DNA of 13,919 bases from Prevotella sp. UBA4339. Its GTDB lineage: Bacteria > Bacteroidota > Bacteroidia > Bacteroidales > Bacteroidaceae. Below, piece after piece: positions 6,854 to 11,833 of this stretch. Location: assembly GCA_002393725.1 (NCBI GenBank), contig DGTJ01000036.1:1-13919 (forward strand), in the 5' to 3' direction. Every line of letters starts with the position of its first letter. The stretch's first letter is position 1. Position numbers and translations under genes: made by a program. The notes below the pieces were generated by a model. That model was not told where the DNA came from. It worked only from the letters and a program-made list of their open reading frames with translations, and searched no databases.

Positions 6854-7495
6854 ATGGAAACGACAAGTGAAAACATTCGCCAACTACTGGAAATGCTCGA
6901 CAACCCCGATGCATACACCGAGCAGGAAATCCAGGACATCATCAATCGTGATGAAGATACCCGTGAGACCTACCGCCTGATGGTAGCAGCCAAGCGCAGC
7001 AGTCGCCAGCGTCAGGCAGACAAACCTATCGATGTGGATGCTGCATGGCAGAAACTTAATCAAAAAGTCCATCCCAAACAGCATAGTTTTGGCTGGATGA
7101 AGATAGCAGCCTCTTTCGTCGGAATCATGCTCGTGTCTGGTATTGCCTTTGCTGCCATTCAGATAGTCAGATACGCTCAGCAGCATACACCCAGGACAGA
7201 AGAGGTTATCAACACTACAAAGCCCGCAAGCACCACTACTTCCGATACGCTCCACACTGACACCACCGCAGTATCACAGCCCATCATCTACGACAACATC
7301 CCACTGGAAAAGATGCTGTCGGAGATATCCGCCCATTACGATGCCAAGGTCACGTTTGTCAATGACGAAGCCCGTGGACTCCGCTTCCGCTTTGTGTGGG
7401 ACCCGCAGAAAGGCATCGGTCAAGTGGTCAGCGACCTCAACCAGTTCGAGCGTCTGACAGTCACACTGAAGGACGATGTCATCACCGTAGAATAG
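6854..7495 (+). CDS. FecR-like anti-sigma factor with DUF4974 domain
   Basis: The 213-residue product is a single-pass inner-membrane protein. Residues 1-75 are cytoplasmic and acidic, with a helical anti-sigma segment (IRQLLEMLDNPDAYTEQEIQDI). Residues 82-104 form the membrane segment (MKIAASFVGIMLVSGIAFAAIQI). A Thr-rich linker follows (about 113-135), then a periplasmic DUF4974 domain from about 146 (NIPLEKMLSEISAHYDAKVTF ... DLNQFERLTVTLKDDVITV). Typical FecR-like proteins of Bacteroidota are 300-400 residues and carry a FecR beta domain between the membrane segment and DUF4974; that middle domain is missing. The C-terminal domain has the same strand-helix pattern as the STN domain of the receptor encoded next. 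It should bind the sigma factor in the cytoplasm and receive the receptor's signal in the periplasm. The mechanism is inferred from the family. Confidence 0.87.
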   Translation: METTSENIRQLLEMLDNPDAYTEQEIQDIINRDEDTRETYRLMVAAKRSSRQRQADKPIDVDAAWQKLNQKVHPKQHSFGWMKIAASFVGIMLVSGIAFAAIQIVRYAQQHTPRTEEVINTTKPASTTTSDTLHTDTTAVSQPIIYDNIPLEKMLSEISAHYDAKVTFVNDEARGLRFRFVWDPQKGIGQVVSDLNQFERLTVTLKDDVITVE

Positions 7496-7504
7496 TCAGC
7501 CGCC

Positions 7505-10060
7505 ATGAACAGATATATGACTCTCATTATTGCCCTGCTGCTGACTGTCAGCACACAGGCTCAAAGGCTACGGGTAGGCGAGCAAAGCTCGGGAATGAAA
7601 CGAATATCGCACGAATACAACAACGTATCCCTCTCTGATGCGCTGAGGCAACTCGCAGAGCAACAGACGGGCTACACCATCTACTTTCTCTACAACGAAC
7701 TGGAGGACTTCCGTATCACCACTAATGTCAAGAACAAACATCTGCCTGAAGCCATTCAGCAGATGATAGGCTTTTATCCCATCCGCGTCACTACGAGCAC
7801 CGATGAGGACGGACGTAAGATTTTCGTGGAGTGTACCCACAAGACCGACCGCCGCCTGACAGGCACCATCATCGACGAGCAAGGCCAGCCCATTGCATAC
7901 GCCAACGTGGCAATCCTCAACCCTGCCGACTCAACGCTGCTTAGCGGCGGTGTCAGCAACGAGAGCGGCTACTTCGCCATTCCATACGAGCACCCCATCG
8001 TCCTCGCCCGCATTTCCTACGTCGGTTACAAGACCATCTACAAGATTTGTGAACAGCCTGAAGTGGGAATCGTACGATTACAAATGGATAATATTAGACT
8101 GAAAACCGTAAAAGTCACTGGCAATGCCATCCAAAACACATCGTCAGGCTATAAGGTGAATTTCAAAGCCCTGCAATATGCTAAAGACCGCATGCTGACA
8201 GATGTTCTGCCTTTTTTGCCTGGCATCAGCATTGATGATGAAAAGATCACAATTATGGGATACAGCATAACGGGTTACTATATTGATGGTAACAGAATGA
8301 CCGACCCTGCTGTATTGAAATCCCTGCCATCTGACCGTATAGAGTCTGTTGAAGTGGATTACATGGCTGGTGCAGATGAATCTGGTTCTGCAGTGGGTGG
8401 TATCATCCGCATTACAACCCGACGTGAATTTAATGGAGGATTTAGCGGGGATATAAAGGGTACTATTACCTTGCAACCCAAGAACGGTATCAGCAACAAA
8501 ACAATTTCCAACACCCTGTCTGCAAGCATTGGCAAACTGTATTTGTTCAACAGTATCAGCCTGGACCATAATACACCAGTGATACACGAAATGGAAACAT
8601 ATACGGCAAATGACAACAACGAAAGTAACTACACGACAGACAGAAATGGGAAATGGAAACGCTCATTCCTAAACGAGTATCTTGGACTGAGTTGTGAAAT
8701 CAGTGCAACCCAGCAACTAAAGGGGTCTGTATGGTATTCTTTTACCGACCAAGACATCTCAGACGATGCTGTGACGAGACAAGGGAAAGAAATGCACACT
8801 TCCATGCGGAATAATCCTACCCGAAGACATACCATACAAGGAGTGGCAGGCTATGTCTGGAAACCGAAACCAGGACATCAACTCGATTTTATGATCGACT
8901 ATCTGTATCGGAATCAGCATGACCGCCAGCATACTGTTATCGACTGCTTACAGCCCACAAGCACCTCGCAAGTCCAAAATACCAGAATGTTGCGGGTGCA
9001 ACCAAAATGGCAGCAACCCTTGGGCAAATCGCTCATGCTGACGACAGGTCTTGACTACCAGCAGACCATTTACGATAACGACCTGAACCAGCAGACCAGG
9101 ATGACGAGCCATGTGCCAGCCGCCTTCGCCCGAATACAAGGACGCTCCAACGTCATCCAGTATGAGGTTGGTCTGCGAGTACAGCATACGAATATGCAGG
9201 TTGACGTGGCAGATGTGAGGAACGAACACAACGTTTTCGGCATCTATCCCACCCTAAACCTGATGTGGATGATAAATCCCAAGCGTCAGCACATGCTAAA
9301 CCTGATGTATAAACACAGCATGGAAGACTTGCCTTATAGTGTCATTAGCACCTATCGTTACCATACTTCACCTTACAGTTACGAAACGGGAAACCCTGAA
9401 CTTAAATCACCAAAAGGGCACCAATTGATGCTGATGGCCAAACTTTGGGGCAAATGGACGTTGATGGGAGGACTGATGAGGGCAAATGACGAAATATACT
9501 TTGTCCGCGAGCAGTCACCGGAGTCACCGTCTGTGATGCAAACGAAGCCATACAACTGTGCATACGTTGAAGGGCTTATGCTGGGCATGGAATATCTGTT
9601 GCAGGTTGGCAACGTCTGGACAAGTAAGCCGAGAATACAGTTGAGGAAGATGGCTGGTGAGGTGCTTGGCGCACACTATAGTAATTCTGCCTCGCTCACA
9701 TTCGATTGGAATAACGACTTCCGATTCACTCCTACATTCTCTGGCGGGCTGACGTTCCATTATGAACCGACAGCACATTTTCTCGACCATACATTAGAAC
9801 GTGTTTACCATGTCAAACTCAATATGACAAAGAGCCTCTGCCGTGACCGTCTGCTTATTGGCCTTAGAACTATGCCTGTCGTCAAGAACCGTAGAAGCAT
9901 CACGGATAATTCTTCAGTCAGGATGACTTACCATAACCAGACTAAAGAGCAGTACTTGGAATTGTCCGTTACTTGGCGATTCAAAGGAGGCAAGCATCTC
10001 AAAGAGCAGTCAACAGCCAACAGCCTTCAGAACTATAGGCAATTTGAGAAAGAGCAATAA
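7505..10060 (+). CDS. STN-domain TonB-dependent receptor / signal transducer
   Basis: The 851-residue product is an outer-membrane receptor. A signal peptide covers residues 1-19 (cleavage TQA|Q). Residues 34-112 form an STN domain (VSLSDALRQLAEQQTGYTI ... LPEAIQQMIGFYPI), the periplasmic part that contacts FecR-type anti-sigma factors. Residues 117-197 form a carboxypeptidase-like regulatory domain (LTGTIIDEQGQPIAYANVAI ... SNESGYFAI). A plug follows at about 205-310 (DVLPFLPGISIDDEKITIMG, then IESVEVDYMAGADESGSAVGGIIRI), and from about 320 a barrel of the outer-membrane beta-barrel family seen in Bacteroidota, ending in LELSVTWRF plus a polar tail. No SusD-like partner is adjacent, so a polysaccharide system of SusCD type is not indicated; the ligand is unknown. 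Base composition drops sharply near 8041, at the end of the regulatory domain, suggesting that the barrel half has a different history. Confidence 0.9.
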   Translation: MNRYMTLIIALLLTVSTQAQRLRVGEQSSGMKRISHEYNNVSLSDALRQLAEQQTGYTIYFLYNELEDFRITTNVKNKHLPEAIQQMIGFYPIRVTTSTDEDGRKIFVECTHKTDRRLTGTIIDEQGQPIAYANVAILNPADSTLLSGGVSNESGYFAIPYEHPIVLARISYVGYKTIYKICEQPEVGIVRLQMDNIRLKTVKVTGNAIQNTSSGYKVNFKALQYAKDRMLTDVLPFLPGISIDDEKITIMGYSITGYYIDGNRMTDPAVLKSLPSDRIESVEVDYMAGADESGSAVGGIIRITTRREFNGGFSGDIKGTITLQPKNGISNKTISNTLSASIGKLYLFNSISLDHNTPVIHEMETYTANDNNESNYTTDRNGKWKRSFLNEYLGLSCEISATQQLKGSVWYSFTDQDISDDAVTRQGKEMHTSMRNNPTRRHTIQGVAGYVWKPKPGHQLDFMIDYLYRNQHDRQHTVIDCLQPTSTSQVQNTRMLRVQPKWQQPLGKSLMLTTGLDYQQTIYDNDLNQQTRMTSHVPAAFARIQGRSNVIQYEVGLRVQHTNMQVDVADVRNEHNVFGIYPTLNLMWMINPKRQHMLNLMYKHSMEDLPYSVISTYRYHTSPYSYETGNPELKSPKGHQLMLMAKLWGKWTLMGGLMRANDEIYFVREQSPESPSVMQTKPYNCAYVEGLMLGMEYLLQVGNVWTSKPRIQLRKMAGEVLGAHYSNSASLTFDWNNDFRFTPTFSGGLTFHYEPTAHFLDHTLERVYHVKLNMTKSLCRDRLLIGLRTMPVVKNRRSITDNSSVRMTYHNQTKEQYLELSVTWRFKGGKHLKEQSTANSLQNYRQFEKEQ

Positions 10061-10077
10061 TATTCTCTCTTGTTCCG

Positions 10078-10113
10078 ATAGGCAGCCGTTGGCCTCATGC
10101 CGAAGCCGCCTAT
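10078..10113 (+). other. Imperfect hairpin between receptor and lipoprotein genes
   Basis: ATAGGCAGC (10078-10086) pairs with GCCGCCTAT (10105-10113) with one A-C mismatch, and TTGGC/GCCGA pair inside it. No T run follows. It may weaken read-through from the receptor gene into the lipoprotein gene, or stabilise the 3' end. The rest of the 148-base gap is AT-rich with no clear promoter box. Confidence 0.4.
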
Positions 10114-10208
10114 TCTCAGTTTAAGAATATTTAACGCCCGACGATGCAAGATTTACTGACTTTCATTGTTTAATCAAGTAGAACAATAACATCAATAAAA
10201 TAACGAAA

Positions 10209-10628
10209 ATGAAAACAATGAAGATTTGGAGAATCGCCTTTGCGATGCTTGCTGCTTTCTTCCTTGCCTCTTGCAGTCTCGATGATGAAAACTACAGCGA
10301 CAAGGACATTACCAATGAGATTAATATGATCGTTTCCGCTGAACCGGGCGTGATGTATGACCTCTTCGACAGCATGCGAGAGCATCCCATCGAGTGCATG
10401 CATGTAATGACAGACGACGAGCCGGGACGATGGCAGAACCTGCACTTCAGCGACATCAAAGGTTTCACCTATGAAAGAGGTCATGAGTACGAGCTGCGTG
10501 TGAAGCGCACTATTCTGGCCAATCCTCCCCAGGATGCCAGCGACCGCACCTACGAACTGGTGCGCATCCTCGCCGACAGGAAAGTGGAGGATGTGGCAGA
10601 GCCTGTGGAGGAAAGACAATATCGGTGA
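10209..10628 (+). CDS. DUF4377 lipoprotein, probably surface exposed
   Basis: The 139-residue product starts with a lipoprotein signal peptide: basic MKTMKIWR, hydrophobic IAFAMLAAFFLAS and lipobox LASC with the lipidated Cys at residue 22. The residues after Cys are SLDDEN; an acidic stretch right behind the Cys is the export signal that sends lipoproteins to the cell surface in Bacteroidota. The body carries a DUF4377 domain: CMHVMTDDEPGRWQNLHF, then IKGFTYERGHEYELRVKRT and NPPQDASDRTYELVRIL. Its function is not known to me. It lies 148 bases after the receptor gene in the same direction, so it may be a partner of that receptor or part of the sigma regulon; no separate promoter is evident. 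ATG at 10218 is an alternative start. Lipoprotein and domain calls are confident; the link to the receptor is inference. Confidence 0.82.
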   Translation: MKTMKIWRIAFAMLAAFFLASCSLDDENYSDKDITNEINMIVSAEPGVMYDLFDSMREHPIECMHVMTDDEPGRWQNLHFSDIKGFTYERGHEYELRVKRTILANPPQDASDRTYELVRILADRKVEDVAEPVEERQYR

Positions 10629-10670
10629 GGAAGATAATACGGTTTGCAGGAAAGGATATGCCTTGCGGCT

Positions 10671-10730
10671 GGGGAAAAGATACGTGCAAACAGGGGAAAA
10701 GGTACTGGGAAACAGGGAGAGAGGTATAGG
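10671..10730 (+). repeat. Tandem repeat, 22-base period, about 2.7 copies
   Basis: Units start at 10671, 10693 and 10715. The first two each begin GGGGAAAAG, continue with a TAC and end AAACA; they agree at most positions. The third begins GGGAGAGAGGTATAGG and breaks off. The period is not a multiple of three, which argues against coding. It lies in the gene-free stretch 10629-10933. Confidence 0.65.
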
Positions 10731-10741
10731 ATTGCTCGTCG

Positions 10742-10821
10742 CTGCCGCCCGTCCGCATATATGCGGGCGGGCGCCCTTATATCTGGGAGCACACGCCCTT
10801 TTATATTGGAGCGGGCGGCAG
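10742..10821 (+). repeat. GC-rich nested inverted and direct repeats
   Basis: CTGCCGCCCG (10742-10751) is the exact reverse complement of CGGGCGGCAG (10812-10821). Inside, 10746-10773 is a 28-base dyad with one G-T pair, centred on the TATA at 10758-10761, so CGCCCG at 10746-10751 can pair either locally or with the distant arm. Between the arms lie 22-base units at 10750, 10772 and 10794; the last two share CGCCCTT...TAT...GGAGC (16 of the first 19 bases). ATTTTTATT follows soon after (10829-10837). It could be a terminator or switch-like leader, or a small mobile repeat. Confidence 0.6.
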
Positions 10822-10843
10822 AATCCGATTTTTATTCCTTAGC

Positions 10844-10906
10844 CATAATAAAATATAAAAGATGAGGGCGATGTTACTGTAACTCGGGAAAAACTCGTAC
10901 CTTTGT
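10844..10906 (+). repeat. 63-base promoter repeat, copy 2, with TACCTTTG box
   Basis: This is the partner of 1350-1412, with 61 of 63 bases identical. The TACCTTTG box is at 10898-10905, 28 bases before the regulator start, so it should drive the gene at 10934. Identity starts abruptly at 10844, and the bases upstream of the two copies are unrelated. Confidence 0.75.
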
Positions 10907-10933
10907 ACCTGTGAATTTTAATCGAAACAGAAT

Positions 10934-11659
10934 ATGAAACAGCAATATGCAGTCATTGTGCTCCTTGCACTGATATTGGCGTCAAGCCTGACGAGCCTTG
11001 ACAGTTATCGCTCTACGAGCCGAAGGGTGAGCGAGGATATGGACAGGGCACTGGCTATCACGATGCTGGAACAGCAGAACGATGTCATCAGCCAGGACAC
11101 TATCCGCTCGTTTAACAGTCACTTGCAGATAGCAGAACTGCGCGGCAAGGCCACGCTGGCCGTCGATACCCGCAGCAGGCTGTTTAAGGCGTATGCCCAT
11201 TGCTCGGAGGCTACAATCTTCAGCCTCTCCGACCAGCGGCCAGCCGCATTGCTCTGGGTGCTGACAGGATTCTGGGCGATGTTCATGTGGTATCGCGGAG
11301 CCAAGAATCACAAGAATATGTTGCTAGCTTCTGGGTTCACTTCAGAACCTGTCTCCGTGATTCTCGGCAATGGCTTTGGTGGCTTGACCTATTCAGAGGC
11401 AGAAGGCCGTTTCTATGCTGCTGACGGCAACGAGGTGCAGCTGACTCCCATGCAGCACCAGTTGATGGAGATGTTCTTCCATTCGCCCTCACACTGCTTA
11501 TCAAAGGCGGAGATCTGCGAGGCCCTGTGGCCCAAGAAGCCCGATGCCAACGATACGCTCTACACGCTGATACGCAGGCTGAAACCTGTCATTGAGCAGC
11601 ATTCCAACCTCAAAATCGAGTCAGACCGCAGTAAAGCTTATCGGTTGACTATTAGATAG
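10934..11659 (+). CDS. Membrane-bound winged-helix transcriptional regulator
   Basis: The 241-residue product joins a membrane sensor to a DNA-binding domain. Residues 6-21 are a hydrophobic N-terminal anchor (AVIVLLALILASSLTS), residues 22-103 a polar and probably periplasmic region, and residues 104-120 a second membrane segment (AALLWVLTGFWAMFMWY) followed by the basic RGAKNHK. The cytoplasmic part ends in an OmpR/PhoB-type winged helix at about 160-241: VQLTPMQHQLMEMFF, HCLSKAEICEALWP, recognition helix NDTLYTLIRRLKPVI and the wing DRSKAYRLTI. ToxR and CadC carry this domain at the N-terminus; here it is at the C-terminus after two membrane segments, with no receiver domain. It is likely a one-component envelope sensor. 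It sits directly before an FtsX-like permease gene with operator-like repeats between them, so that gene is the obvious candidate target. Confidence 0.85.
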   Translation: MKQQYAVIVLLALILASSLTSLDSYRSTSRRVSEDMDRALAITMLEQQNDVISQDTIRSFNSHLQIAELRGKATLAVDTRSRLFKAYAHCSEATIFSLSDQRPAALLWVLTGFWAMFMWYRGAKNHKNMLLASGFTSEPVSVILGNGFGGLTYSEAEGRFYAADGNEVQLTPMQHQLMEMFFHSPSHCLSKAEICEALWPKKPDANDTLYTLIRRLKPVIEQHSNLKIESDRSKAYRLTIR

Positions 11660-11660
11660 A

Positions 11661-11740
11661 TGTCTGACACTGAGCCTGACAGCAACCTTCTCTGCGAGAG
11701 TGTCTAAAAATCATGCTATTAACTGTCTAATTTTTAGACA
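11661..11740. promoter_or_regulatory. Cluster of TGTCT/AGACA sites upstream of the permease gene
   Basis: Sites are TGTCTGACA (11661-11669), TGTCTAAAAAT (11701-11711) and the perfect dyad TGTCTAATTTTTAGACA (11724-11740). The 11701 site also forms an 11-base inverted repeat with 11730-11740. The dyad ends 49 bases before the promoter box at 11790, a fitting place for an activator. It resembles the dyad upstream of the ECF sigma gene. Confidence 0.5.
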
Positions 11741-11747
11741 ATCTGCT

Positions 11748-11785
11748 TCCGCCGGGGCATAAAACCTTGGCGGATTCGTTTTATT
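11748..11785 (+). terminator. Intrinsic terminator after the winged-helix regulator
   Basis: TCCGCCGGGG (11748-11757) pairs with CCTTGGCGGA (11765-11774) over ten bases with two G-T pairs and a CATAAAA loop, and TTCGTTTTATT follows. This is a good rho-independent terminator. Its 3' arm overlaps the -33 box of the permease promoter. Confidence 0.6.
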
Positions 11786-11797
11786 GCCTTAACTTTG
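11767..11797 (+). promoter_or_regulatory. Promoter for the FtsX-like permease gene
   Basis: TTGG at 11767-11770 and TAACTTTG at 11790-11797 are 19 bases apart and fit the Bacteroidota promoter. The start codon lies 36 bases after the box. Confidence 0.65.
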
Positions 11798-11833
11798 CAT
11801 CATCAAATAGTAAATCGTCAAAACGTAAATGAT

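Noticed and set aside
10078..10113. Hairpin after the receptor gene as a strong terminator
   Set aside because: The stem has a mismatch and no T run follows, so I list it only as a hairpin of uncertain role.
7505..10628. SusC/SusD-type polysaccharide utilisation locus
   Set aside because: The receptor has an STN domain and a different barrel family, the lipoprotein is a small DUF4377 protein rather than SusD, and no carbohydrate enzymes are present.
10534..10865. Two overlapping + strand frames of 102 and 73 codons
   Set aside because: They run out of phase with the end of the lipoprotein gene and through 22-base-period repeats that shift frame at each unit. Products show no domain or sensible start.
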